A DNA stretch of 64,000 bases. Origin: Pezicula radicicola (lineage: Eukaryota > Ascomycota > Leotiomycetes > Helotiales > Dermateaceae). Positions 35,801-46,552 of the stretch are shown one piece after another. Position 1 is the stretch's first letter. Every line of letters starts with the position of its first letter. Both the position numbers and the translations under genes were made by a program. The stretch is taken from the NCBI GenBank assembly GCA_003008705.1, contig PDUO01000007.1:402123-466122 (forward strand), written 5' to 3'. The notes under the pieces are model-generated. The model searched no databases, had not been told where the DNA came from, and saw only the letters and a program-made list of their open reading frames with translations.

Positions 35801-36128
35801 GCCCAGATGTCCAGTGCCATCTTTATCGTAATCCATATCAGCTGAATGACGTTTTTCCCCCAGTATACCCAGCCCCAGCTCCGTTCATATTCATGCAAAA
35901 AGTCCCCGATAAGAAAACTCCCCCTTCAAGACCACATCCGTATCCCACACCCTCCGACCCCCTTTTGCCGTTGACTGACTCTATTTTGAGTTTCGAAGAC
36001 CTGCAGTGTCGCTAGTCAGACATGTCAAATCAAAAATGTTTTGTTTCCAACGGTTATAGGGCTTACGCCGCAAAAGCAAAAGTAGTTTTTTGTTTCGTTT
36101 CGAAGAGACACATCCTGGAAGTACCCCA
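32811..36128. promoter_or_regulatory. Long upstream region of Rua1-type factor, no gene found
   Basis: About 3.3 kb without a supportable gene, lying upstream of the Rua1-type factor and downstream of the proline-rich gene. Open frames on both strands (up to 169 codons at 33094-33603) overlap each other and have random-like composition. Contains TTTACCACA tandem units at 34503-34541 and an odd C/T-rich stretch near 34890-34910. Large 5' regions and long leaders are common in fungal developmental regulators; that reading here is inference. Confidence 0.4.
34503..34541 (+). repeat. TTTACCACA minisatellite
   Basis: Four tandem copies of a 9-10-bp unit (tttaccaca(t)) in the long intergenic region. 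No function visible. Confidence 0.8.
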
Positions 36129-36890
36129 TCATTCCTTGTTAATCATTCGCCAAACTTCCTTTTCGCCCTCAGAGATTTTATCCGCGGCTGTTGTTGCCCA
36201 TTTCTTGGCTGAATTCCAATAGCTTCCTGAATCTAGCCCTCCAGTTGCTTCTGAACTCCCAAACCCTCCTAGCCCTGATGGAGTATTGTTTGCGTCCTGC
36301 GCCCGGCGTTGATCACTTGTGAGCTCTGAAGCATACACGTTTTGGTGATACCCTGGTGGGTGTTCGAGGCTTTGTCGAGACTCCCCCTGGCCTGCATTCG
36401 GTAGCGCGACAGGATAAGATGAAGAAGGTGCAGTGGCCGTACTTGCGAAAGGGTTTGTAGGAGGCGAATAGGACATCTGCTGAGGATATGGCAGCGCCAT
36501 AGGTGGAGGTATAGTTGTTTGTGGTGCCTGGAAAGCTTGAAATGATTCACCTGCTTTTGGTGGTGGAGGTAGGTTTGGGTTGAAGTTGTTTGGTGGGGTA
36601 GGCACAGCTCCCGGTTGTGGTGCTGGAGGACTATCGTTCACAACCTTGGACGTTGGCGTAGGATGAACGGGAGCATATCTTTGGGCTGCAGCAGTTGGAG
36701 CTGGCAATGTTGCGCCGGGCCTCGCAGATGGGTAGGAAGGCATGTTGGAAGGGATGGCTGTTGTAGTCGCGGGAGCTTGGTTTGGAGCAACAGGTATCGA
36801 TTGAGTTTGTGGTGCGGCTGTCTGTGCCGTTACTCCAGAAGCCTTTGCAGGGTTGATTGGACTCTGAGTGTACACTGGTATGCCCGACAT
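36129..36890 (-). CDS. Proline/alanine-rich conserved fungal protein of unknown function
   Basis: A single open frame of 253 aa starting MSGIPVYTQSPINPAKASGV. The body is Pro/Ala/Thr/Gln-rich and likely disordered (PGATLPAPTAAAQRY, NPNLPPPPKAGESF, YSPPTNPFAS). The last 50 residues look folded: SSEATGGLDSGSYWNSAKKW then AADKISEGEKEVWRMINKE, an amphipathic helix that could bind membranes or a partner. I cannot assign a function. No signal peptide or membrane segment. A CACGTG in gatcacgtg lies about 345 bp upstream. Frame length, codon regularity and the conserved-looking end support a real gene. Confidence 0.75.
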   Translation of the reverse strand: MSGIPVYTQSPINPAKASGVTAQTAAPQTQSIPVAPNQAPATTTAIPSNMPSYPSARPGATLPAPTAAAQRYAPVHPTPTSKVVNDSPPAPQPGAVPTPPNNFNPNLPPPPKAGESFQAFQAPQTTIPPPMALPYPQQMSYSPPTNPFASTATAPSSSYPVALPNAGQGESRQSLEHPPGYHQNVYASELTSDQRRAQDANNTPSGLGGFGSSEATGGLDSGSYWNSAKKWATTAADKISEGEKEVWRMINKE

Positions 36891-38631
36891 GATTGCGGTA
36901 GTTGAGAGTTGCTCTCTATTGATGATTTGTCAAGTGTGTTGAAGGTGGTGGAAAGGTCGGAGAATGAGGATTGCCTGGCATGCAATTGCGTTCAGGCCGC
37001 GTAAGTACTGTAAAGGAGAAGAATACTCCTTACACGAGATCTTCGACTTGTTATATGGGACCTACAGCTTCAGTTTAGCTGATCTGCAGTCAAATTGTAT
37101 GACTGGATGTTGTTGGTTAATTGAATCAGCAATGTTTCATGGGTTGGAGCTTTGAGCGCTTCCCCAGAGGTAAGGTACCTTTCGTACCAAAGTGACGTAG
37201 CTGCGCTGCCCCGTATTTTGGTATTTTGTGATATGATCACGTGTGGTTTTCGCACTCAAATGAATTATTCACATGGTGACATTACTTATGAACTCAGTAA
37301 CTGAGGAATTCGAGGATATTATCATAAAGTTGTTGTCTCGATTCGGGAAAAGATAATCGAAAAAAAGGGATCCATAAGATATAATAGGTCCCTTGGCAAC
37401 GCTCTCTAAGCGCCTGTCATTGGCAACCCATGATTTACCGAGCTATTCATATCTGTCAAACTTTCAACATGATGCTATTATTCTTTAGTATTTCCGGATT
37501 CTTACTATAGCAATTCCGTTATTTCAACCCAAACCCTCTTGCTACAGAACAAGAGACCAAGCAACAGCAATGATTCGCCGAATAGTGCCGAATTTAGTTA
37601 AGTAAGTTTCTCCGCCGCTTACCACTAGGTACACCAGCTAAGTAGCCTACCTACAACGAGTGAGCTACTAATAATATTATTCACCAAGTAAATCATGAAC
37701 ATGTCCTTACAAGATATCACTCCGAAGGCATTTGAGAAATGTAGTAGCTATTATATAAAAATAAAGAAAGTAAACAAAACAAAAAAGTACTATAAAAGTT
37801 AAAAGTGTACTTTCTATACCCTATAAATATCAAAATAAGCGAAAACAATTAAGTAACTTCCTGTTTGGATAAGCTGTAAGATAATTCTGCTACTCAACTT
37901 TGAGTTGGTGTAACTAATTACTTGCTGACGCCCTTGCTTATGAATGAGGACTCTCGATCTAATTCAAGTTTGGACCCCGCCCTTTCAGATGTGTTATTTG
38001 CCCCTTTAAAACTTCTTCACAGGCTGAGTTGTTTCTAAGAGCTATCAAGGTTGAAACATCCCTTGATAGCTTGGAGTTTTGCTGTTGTTATGTTCCCCCT
38101 CCCTTTTTTTTTGGCTATCCTCCTCGGTAGACCGCTAGTGGTTTGTTCGATTCAAGTGACGTACTCAACCAAGCGATTGAGCCTTGCAATCCCTTAACTG
38201 GTTCACAAAGATCAATTTAGTCTTGACAATAACCAAAGAACACACTTCAAAGCCGATTTAAGCTGCATAATGGCCTTCTGTCTGAACAATGACCTTCTCC
38301 AAACAGCATATATTATCCATTGCCTAGCATAAAGGAAGAAGAAATAAAAGGTGCTCAACTCCTTTGTATTTGAACTTATTTCACCAGCTATTCTTAGTAG
38401 ACATACAAAGACCCTAAGATCCATCCTTTCACAAAACATTCAAACAATAACCATCCACAACTCACAATGAAAACCTCTTCCATAGCATACAAACAAAATG
38501 CTTTTGAAAAACATATATACATACGGTTTGTACGCCTCCAGGCTTCTTGCATAAACATTTCAAACATATCTCACTAACCAACATACACCTATCTCACCAC
38601 TTTCACCTTCAACCATTCACAAACAAACAAC
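36891..38631. other. Gene-poor AT-rich stretch
   Basis: From about 37560 the sequence is AT-rich, with a weak copy of the 18-nt repeat near 37890-37925 (ctactcaactttgagttggtgtaact). No supportable gene. The right end precedes the 38632 gene and is A/C-rich, as in a leader. Confidence 0.4.
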
Positions 38632-39372
38632 ATGGACTCTACAATCTGCTATATCCACCCATACTGGCCGGATGTAGTCAATTGTCAATTCTGCGCCAAC
38701 GCAACACAGTGGCGAACCCTCGGAATGGACGCTGCAAATTCCATCTATCCCAATATTTCTTCAGTCCTAGAGCAACATCCTTACAAATTCTCACCAATCC
38801 CACAAGAAGACGACTATCCCGACCGCTTTGCGCTATCTTCTGATGAAGCGGAGAGCGTGAAGGACGAGAAGAAGGCAGGCGAAGGTGCTAAGCTCGGCCT
38901 CTATCCAAGACAAGCTCTGAAGGAGACGACCGAAATTATCCCAAAGGATCAGCGAAAGAGACGAGGTCGATCGCTAAAGGTCATCCAGACCCAGGAGGAA
39001 CACAAAAAAGGCCAAGCACTGCGCGCAAAAGAGCAGGAACTAGAGCAGGCTAATATTGAGCGGCGGAAAAATGAGGCTGAGATGAAGAGATTGAACGAGC
39101 AGGTGAAGATGCTGTCCAAGAAACTGGACGAGGCCCAAATGAGCCCAAGAGTCGAACCAGGCCGAAAGTCAAAGGTCACCCAGACCCAAGACTCAGAGAC
39201 CGAGGAGGAGGAAGTATCCAAATTTAGGGTAAAGAGACAAGGCCGAAAGCGAAAGGCAGTCAGGTTTGACGACTCAGAGTCCGACGAGCATCAGCCTGCT
39301 ACTCGAAGATCCAAACGCAGCCGCAATCGGGTCAACTATGCACTGGCGCAAGTTGATTCAGATTCAGATTGA
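38632..39372 (+). CDS. Basic coiled-coil protein, hypothetical
   Basis: A single open frame of 246 aa. N-terminal DSTICYIHPYWPDVVNCQFC has several Cys/His that might bind metal; the middle is acidic then basic (IPKDQRKRRGRSLKVIQTQ); residues about 120-165 form a clear coiled coil (RAKEQELEQANIERRKNEAE and on to KMLSKKLDEAQ). The C-terminal part carries an acidic EEEE stretch and strong basic clusters (RVKRQGRKRKAVRF, ATRRSKRSRNR) typical of nuclear import, ending in DSDSD. A VIQTQ/VTQTQ motif occurs twice. No family recognised. It may be lineage-specific. Start chosen as the first ATG after an A/C-rich leader. Confidence 0.65.
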   Translation: MDSTICYIHPYWPDVVNCQFCANATQWRTLGMDAANSIYPNISSVLEQHPYKFSPIPQEDDYPDRFALSSDEAESVKDEKKAGEGAKLGLYPRQALKETTEIIPKDQRKRRGRSLKVIQTQEEHKKGQALRAKEQELEQANIERRKNEAEMKRLNEQVKMLSKKLDEAQMSPRVEPGRKSKVTQTQDSETEEEEVSKFRVKRQGRKRKAVRFDDSESDEHQPATRRSKRSRNRVNYALAQVDSDSD

Positions 39373-39517
39373 GACATCGAGGTACCCTAGGTGCGTGAAG
39401 ATGGATATTGTGGACTTTGGGTTGTAGCCCAACCGCTTTGTTTTGCTTTTTCTTCTTCTCTTATGTATCTAATGTAACAAATCTAATGTAACAAAAATGA
39501 ATTTCTGAAATGTGCAT

Positions 39518-41349
39518 TTAATTTTGAGAACGTGTTTGAACCTCGCGATAGACTCCGGCACCGATTCCAACAATTAGAAGTATAGCATTAAAGATTGCCA
39601 TCATGTAGAATGGAGCACCAGTTGAAAGGCTATCAAAAAGATAGCCACCAAGCTTAGTGAGCAATAGAATTGCAGCGCCCCCAGACAGGGAATAAACGCC
39701 CGCAATAGAGCCTTTGAGATGGCTCCTTGAGGATGGTTTACTTGTGCGTTGTGCTATACCAACTAAAGGTGCAGTTTCGGTGGCATCGTTCGGCAATTGA
39801 CTTGGTTCTATATGGCCGTTCTGAAGTTGAGATGACAAGTTGTAACCGCCTTCATCTCCAAGCACACCACGGCCGAGCAGACCGAGACTACACACGATAG
39901 CCCCAATTTGACTAATTCCGATCAAGGAAACAATCAAAAATACAACAGGACTTCCGCCTCTGCCCTCAATATCTTTTGGCTCGGGGCTAACAAGTTGTGC
40001 AAAGGCTGTATACCCAATAATCCCAAACAAGCTTGCCACTAATAAGGGTAGATTAAAGCGACGATAGCGATCTGATAGATAGCCAAATAAGGGCGCGAGC
40101 AATAGGGCAACCAATTGAGAGACTCCTGTCAGTTCTGCTGCAAGCACATACGCTGCTCTGCATTCCTTCTTCAACTCTGGTGATGGATCATTGGGCGATC
40201 CCTGGCAGAATCCATTGCGAATAAAATACGCATTGATATAAAGCGGGATGAAAAGCGAGATACCCACTGAGGAAGCTCTGGCAACAAAACCTCCTAAGTA
40301 ACCCAAACCAATCTGGGCATCTTTAAATCCCAATACTGTGGAGTCTAGTAATAGTCGCCAATAGGGTAGAAAAGGAACCCTTGGAACATTCTCTCCTTCG
40401 GCTCCGCTTAGAGCTTCATAATCATGTTTGGTTCGTCCAAGAAGCAACCTCCAGCCCTTCCCTTCTTCTCCTTGAAGTCCACGGAGGCCTAGGAAGCAAA
40501 AGCTCGCTACCAGCAACGCGACGCAGCCAACCACATAGAAACTATCGGCGACAGCTTGGCCCTGGGTAACACCTTCAATGTGGGAAAATTGTGCAGGTAG
40601 TGGTAAAAACAATGACAGTGCAACTAGCGCACCACAACCTGTGAAGACCCCAACCAGACCAGCTAGACGTGGTGGACTTGATCCGGATTTTGCATTCGAC
40701 TTCTTCGGGTTTCCATTCGTGAGCACTGGCCTAGGTCTCCCTCCTTGTGTATACCGGTCTTGGGTAATTGTCGCCTCAGAATCCAGCGAAGGGGTCACAC
40801 TAGTCCTCACATCTAACACATCTGGCTCCAAAGCATCAACTGCATTCTCAGCTTTGAGCTCTCGGTCATTTCCAGTCATCGATGGTAATATCGCCGTAAC
40901 CATTGTGGCGCTGTCGATAGGAGGATTAGCAAACGTAACTGTATAGACGACTACGAGATTACTCACGTTGCAGCACCTCCCATGCTGAAGAATACTCTCG
41001 CCAGCAGAAGCTGCGGATAAACATTCTTAGCTTGAACGAATAGGAACAAAGCCAGACCGACAATCGTATACCCTGTAACGCAGACAGCGCGTACACCTAG
41101 TCTGTCCGAGAGTATTCCCCAGATGGGACAAGCCACGATGGCGACGAGCTCATCAACAAACCCCAGCGTGCCAACAAGATCTCCAACGCCATCTTTTATG
41201 CCAATTAGATCGGTAATAACGAAGGATACGCTGCTATTGAGGAAGACAAGGAAGGATATCGAGAAGAGGCAAACAGCGAGTAGATAGGTCGATGCTTGAA
41301 GACCGGTCGTCGCAGACGCGAAAGGCAAGTATTTTGATGCTAAAGACAT
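39518..41349 (-). CDS. Major facilitator superfamily transporter (YCR023C-like)
   Basis: Exons 41349-40967 and 40910-39518 join to 591 aa; the 56-nt intron (GTGAGT to GACAG) falls after FSMGGAA. Multiple hydrophobic segments fit a 12-helix MFS permease. The loop 2-3 signature of proton-driven drug antiporters appears as GFVDELVAIVACPIWGILSD-RLGVRA, with a second-half copy PLFGYLSDRYRRFN, and there is a long hydrophilic central loop rich in Ser/Pro. Overall it resembles the fungal YCR023C-type branch, whose substrate is not established; I assign none. CACGTGATC lies 160 bp upstream. No break visible. Confidence 0.88.
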
Positions 41350-41710
41350 AATTGATATGTCATGAGTTCTCTAGGAGCTGTATGAATGTTGATTGATAGT
41401 CGCTATCATGATTATCTGTTGTTTACATCCGATTCTTCGCCGGTTCTTGAGGAAGTACTGGGGACTGGAGATGGAGTGACGTGAGAGCTCGCCCGGAGAC
41501 GGAGATACAAACACGTGATCGATCCCGAATACGAGCTGGGGATTTTTGTAAGGATGAAGGCATTGATTGCTCTTCGCTTTCTTTAGCCCAGCAGTAATTC
41601 GTCGTATTATTTAATGTACGCAGGTAGGCATGATGAAAAGCATGTTGATGTTAATAACGGAGTACCCAAACCGTATCTAGACTGAATCCTCTGCCACTAT
41701 TCTCCCAAGC
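41350..41710. promoter_or_regulatory. MFS gene upstream region
   Basis: Holds cacgtgatc near 41513-41521, a likely bHLH-type site, then leads into the RidA-like relic. Confidence 0.35.
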
Positions 41711-41960
41711 CATCAAAGCAAACGGCATGGTATTCCGTTCCGGAAATATCGGGCTAGACAAACAGGCCCAAACACTCAAGAATATTGCTGCTGTAATGGA
41801 AGCTGCAGGCTCGGATTTTAGCAAGATTGTCAAGTTGAATATCTACTTGAAGAGTTGTGATGATTTTGTGCCTATGAATGAAGTTAATTTTACTCATTTT
41901 GGGAGGTGAAGCCGGAGCTGGAAGGAGGACAAAAACTCCAGCTGCGTGAACGAGTTTCAT
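41690..41960 (+). pseudogene. RidA/YjgF/Hmf1-family relic
   Basis: The frame from about 41672 reads NPLPLFSQAIKANGMVFRSG, then NIGLDKQ, then AQTLKNIAAVMEAAGSDFSK-IVKLNIYL, then PMNEVNFTHFG, unmistakably RidA (a deaminase that hydrolyses reactive enamines/imines). Compared with the family, about 17 residues of the loop after GLDKQ are missing; the C-terminal block (with its VKPARTC-type motif) is absent in frame, though VKP appears one frame over; and stops lie directly upstream. The only usable ATG (41727) would give 60 residues. So it is a truncated, frameshifted copy, not a working enzyme. Confidence 0.65.
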
Positions 41961-42929
41961 TTGCTTAGACAAGGTGCTCGTTGAATCTCAATTCCTCACT
42001 CAAAGTTCATAGTTGAAGTACAATGTGACTTTACACTTGCTAATGTTTGCAAGCAAAAAGAAACAATCGAGCTACTTTCCAAGTCAGATTCCAGGTTTGC
42101 TTCTACCATGAAGACAGGAGGGTGATGATGAATGTTAAAGCATTAAGTTATTAACCATATTTTGTAACCCTTTGCAAAGCACCGACGAAGTAAACAAGAT
42201 TCAGACTAACTCAGAGGTTCAAATACCTTGGTTAACAATCCCTTTGACTATTAGAGGAGCAAAAGAGACTGAAAATTCTTATTACATATTATGTGCTTAT
42301 CTGGAATTGCTCACATGTAATTAGTATTTCGCTTATAATACTATAGTGACTAACTTGTTTAGGATATAGACTTATTTTGAGTCACCTTGAAGTACGTCAC
42401 TCCCTTATTTAAGCAACTCATTCAATTTAGGTATTTGAATCAAATCTTGTACTACAAAAACACCTAAATTAACAGCACGGAAGAAGTATCTATCACAAAG
42501 CAGGAAATAAATTTCATGAAGTACCTAGTACAATTTGCAATTGCCTTTTTGAGACACTAAAAGCTATCTAAATATATACAATGAAGACGATCTATCTGGT
42601 CAAAAAGCTGATCAGGATCACGAAGGCTCATTATTAACCCGCCCATTAAATCCTCCACCGAAGTACCTATCCGATGCTCCTTCATATTCCTATTCCATTC
42701 CATTATTTTCGCCTTCCAAAAATCCTGTCCAAACCGGGTACATCTGCTCTAATTCCCCAAAAGTTCCATATGCTTGAAATGCAATGCCTGCCATTGTTTA
42801 AATAAGTGTGACGTGAGCCTCAAGTCCCCCTCCCCGATGCCTTTTGTTCGTATGTTTCGTGAAAGAAGTGTTCATAAAATCATGTAGAAGAAATATGAAG
42901 GTGCGCAAGCACAGTGTGTGCGCCGGAAA
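41961..42929. other. AT-rich repeat stretch
   Basis: No gene. It contains a diverged array of the 18-nt repeat at 42370-42438 and is otherwise AT-rich. The right end probably holds the terminator of the glycoprotein gene. Confidence 0.4.
42370..42438 (+). repeat. 18-nt-unit dispersed repeat, copy D
   Basis: Diverged units such as cactcccttatttaag and caactcattcaatttagg follow the TAACTCACTTGATTTGAG pattern. Confidence 0.45.
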
Positions 42930-44281
42930 TTATAGGGCAGCGAGTATAGCCATTCCTGCACCGGCCAAGTAGGCAACTGGCTTGTTCATTGAGCCGGCGT
43001 TGCCAGTGACCTGGAGAGGTGCAGTGGATGTTGTGTTGGTAGGTGACACAGAAGATGTGCTAGTTGGCTTGGTCGTTGTAATGGGCTGTGGGGCGCTGCT
43101 AGAGCTTGGACTGGGTGTGACGACGGTGGTCACGGGAACACTAGTAATTTGAGTTATTGAGGTGTAGATGGTGGCCTTGGTTGTTGGCAGCTCTGAGGTC
43201 CAAGTAATTGTGTATTCTGAGGTCAACGGGATGGTGTTGGTGAGTATAGTAGCAATAGTGAGTGTAGAGCCTGCGGTGACTGTTGTATAGAAAGACTCGA
43301 TGCAAGTCGTCGTTTGGTAGACTTTAGAAGTCAGATATTCAGTTGAGAATGCGGTGGTGCTGAGAAATGTTAGCTTTTCTGAATGAAAATCCTCAAAAGG
43401 CAACGCAGAACTTACTATGCGTAGATGGTTGTTGGGACGGCAACCTTAACTAACGAAGTTGAAGTCCACACAGATGTAACTTCCTTGCCAGAGATAGTCT
43501 TAGTCTCAGTCACTGGGCAGAGAGATGTCGAGGTTTCATAAACGATAGTCTCAATATTCGTAGTTCCACCAGGGACAGTAGATGTGGCATAGTAGGTAGT
43601 TGGAACAGCAACTTGAACCAAAGAAGTTGAAGTCCAGACAGAGGTGACCTCAACGCCAGAAACTGTCTTGGTTTCGGTGACTGGGCAGAGAGAAGTCGAG
43701 GTCTCGTAGACCGTGGTCTCAATTCCTACCGTACTAGCTGGGCCAGTCTCGGTTGTGTAGTATGTCGTTGGAACAGCAGCTGAGTATTTATTAGTTCGCA
43801 TATCGGGTCACTAAAAGGAGTATTCGCTTACTCTCAACGATAGACGTGGTCGTATATACTTCAGTATAGGTACTTCCAGCAGCCGTTTTGGTGACTGTAA
43901 CAGGGCAAGTCGTTGTATAGGTAACAAACACTTCCGTTGTAGTTGAAGCAACCCCAGTTGGTCCTAGTAAAGGTTAGATGTGTTTCGATATTGAAAATAT
44001 AAACTGCTCGGCATACCAGGGACGGTGACAGTTCCTCCTCCATTGCCACAGCCACCCACACAGCTGGTAACTATAATGGTTGACGTAGTGAGAGTCGTGA
44101 AAATTGAAGTGGTGCCGCCTGATGTGTAAGTTGCGGTTACGGGGCAGTAGGTGGTTGTTGTATAAGTAGTTAGTGTCGTCGTCTCCTCTGATGGCGAGGA
44201 GGTGTGCCATTTCTCCCCACGAGCAACATTCGAGGCAAGGGCTGAAGCAGCCAGGGCAAAGAGAGAGTAAACTGTCTTCAT
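42930..44281 (-). CDS. GPI-anchored-type Thr/Ser-rich cell-wall glycoprotein
   Basis: Exons 44281-44017, 43963-43832, 43779-43416 and 43359-42930 join to 396 aa. It starts with a classic secretion signal (MKTVYSLFALAASALAS) and ends with a hydrophobic tail (AGAGMAILAAL) preceded by small residues (GNAGSMNKPVA), the layout of GPI attachment. Between them are Thr/Ser-rich modules carrying a recurring CPVT motif. Two adjacent 56-residue copies (AVPTTYYTTETGPAS and on to TSVWTSTSLV; AVPTTYYATSTVPGG and on) occupy exon 3. Such proteins are heavily O-glycosylated and sit in the wall, often in adhesion or surface masking; which role applies is inference. Introns are 50-57 nt with GT-AG ends; junction phases agree. 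Confidence 0.85.
43420..43779 (-). repeat. Tandem 168-bp coding repeat in wall-protein gene
   Basis: Two consecutive 56-codon units differ at only about a dozen residues, and the start of a third (AVPTTIYA) follows before the exon ends. Repeats of this kind expand and contract by slippage or recombination. Confidence 0.75.
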
Positions 44282-46552
44282 ATTGTTGGTTGAGGAAGTT
44301 GTTGATAGCGAAAGTGCGTAGGTTATTCGGGAAAGTACAATAATGATGGTGTTTAAGTAACCTTAGCGAAGGAGTTACTATTGCTTGAGAGGCTGGAGAG
44401 TTCTTTTTATGAGAGAGGCTGGTCGATGAGGAAAAGAGACAAACAAGGTGGGAAACCTGGTCTCTTATGCGACAAAGAAGGAAATACTATTGCCTTCTGT
44501 TTGGCTGGTTTTCACACATGCATGCAGGCAAGGAATCCAGCCATTCATCATATGATGCAACCTCAACACAGCATTTGAGGTTTTTCTGACTAGTTTGTTC
44601 GCTCACCGAGAGCTTGTTGTGCGATGGCCAATTTTCTTTGGTTGGATACTAGGGTATGGGGAAAGAGTGATCCCAGCTTCGTTGGCTGGTTCAGAGCCAG
44701 TTGAACAGGCAATGGCCTGCAGAACCGTGCGATGTAGCGATGGCAAGCGGCAAACTGAATGCTGATAGGCGCATAGAGATTGACAAGCTGCAGGGTTTTC
44801 GACGCCAAAATCCCTACTGCAGGGGCATCACCCATGGTGATGATGTCGAAAATCAATGAGGTTGGAGGGGTTGGACGTGCAGGGGGACTGTTCCTGAATC
44901 GAAAAAGACCATCATGTCATGGCAGAATCCCATTCGGTAGATCAGCAACTACGGCCGGAGCTCGCGGGGAAAAGCAGCCTAATGTAACTCTAGAGGAGCA
45001 CGAGGAGCCCTAGCCAACGATTCGAAGCGAAGGAGGCGACAGTTGGCTCGAGAAGGTGGGGATACGAATAGATCTTTGTCGGTTACCAAGTGACAACGGG
45101 AAGGCCTCAGCAGTATTGTACAGTAGTAGGTCGTCGTTGCTATGGGGTTCCTCTATGCCACTGGAAATGACTCTGCCAGCTATCGAATAATGTCCTCGTT
45201 GTCGCCACAAACTCACAGGTTTCAACAGTATACTTTTCTAGGTGTGCAGTACCCAAGCCGTGATTCTGCAGGAAGAAATTTAATATCTTTCATGTAAAAA
45301 GTTGGACAGACCAACCACCTCTCGACCTCGCATCATTATTTTGAAGAGCTTATTCGCGAGGTCATCTTCACCGAATCGCGGGGCGCAAAAACGGCGGAAG
45401 GCCGTGCATATGGGGCTGGGACGTTATACCAAGGCCTGCATATAACTGGCCTTCTTGATTTTTATAAGGATGGATCCTGGAATAGAGGAATAGAGTTAAA
45501 TGGTATAAGGTGGACAAGTATCCACTACTGTAAAAGAAGTCAGCGCTAGAAAACTCACTTGTGTTCTTGGTGGCAGAGGGGTTTGGAAAACGGTGTGGGA
45601 CAATATCAGGTTTACTTTCGTATGTTGTTGGGTGGTGAACGAAAAGGCGTATGTATGTTCCAGCCTCGCCAGCAACTATCCGTACACGCATCCCACTTTC
45701 GCTCTTGGGTGCTAGCAGTACAGTACTCATAGTCCACTGTAGCGTGCTATTGTCTCGTCTTACCTCGGCCATAGTCGCTTCGAAGTCGCAGTGATTACGT
45801 TATTTATTCGTTAGCTGGTGCTGGTGGCCAAATTACAGGTAAATATGTGGATGAGAATAGAAACAAACGGGTGGTGATGTTTTTTACGAGGAGGAAATGG
45901 GTGATCCGCTCCGGGCCCTGAAGTCTTACTCTAGCGAGGATGTAGGGGTACAACCCCAAGCCCCAGTTGACAACATACGGGAACAGCCTCGACAGCACAC
46001 CAAAAGAGGGGGATGTGCTCTTTCTGCACCTCGCTACGTCATAAGATGCATAACCCTCGTCTTCTGCAATTCTTGCGATGGCCTGGAAAAAGGAGCTGAA
46101 CTAGTAATTTTATAACCATCGTGAGATGAAGCTGCCAGGCCGCTGCCTGCCCAACGAAGCTTTTATCTTCGACGCATGATGCTGATGATGGTAGATTCTG
46201 TACAGATGCCATAGCCACATCGTTCCTCTGAAATTTTATGCTATGCTATAAAGTAAGAAATTGCAAAAATGGAGTCTGGTGCGTCTGTTGTACCGGTACG
46301 AACTTACAGACTTGAGATGAAATCCGGATCGATCGCATGTTGTGTTGATCTCAAGTTTGTCTGCACGGAGCACCGTGTGACTATTAAGCGCCAGCAAAAT
46401 CTTGGAGTTTTCTGAATTTTCACGTAGCTGTTGCGAGTATGCGATAACAGTCCAGTTATATGGAAGTTCCTTGAAAGCTCTCAGTACTGTGCAGTACTGC
46501 CGCACGTTAAGCCTCAAGCCATCGACTTTAGACCAAATCGGCTGTCATGTCA
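44282..46552. other. Intergenic region with one doubtful frame
   Basis: The left part is the promoter of the wall-protein gene. A minus-strand frame at 45368-45772 begins MAEVRRDNSTLQWTMSTVLL and has a good GTGAGT donor after PSATKNTS-coding sequence (near 45565), but no second exon or family match, so I leave it uncalled. The rest holds nothing I can support. Confidence 0.35.

Noticed and set aside
45368..45772. 134-codon minus-strand frame with a GTGAGT donor
   Set aside because: First 70 codons might be an exon but no second exon or family match could be found.
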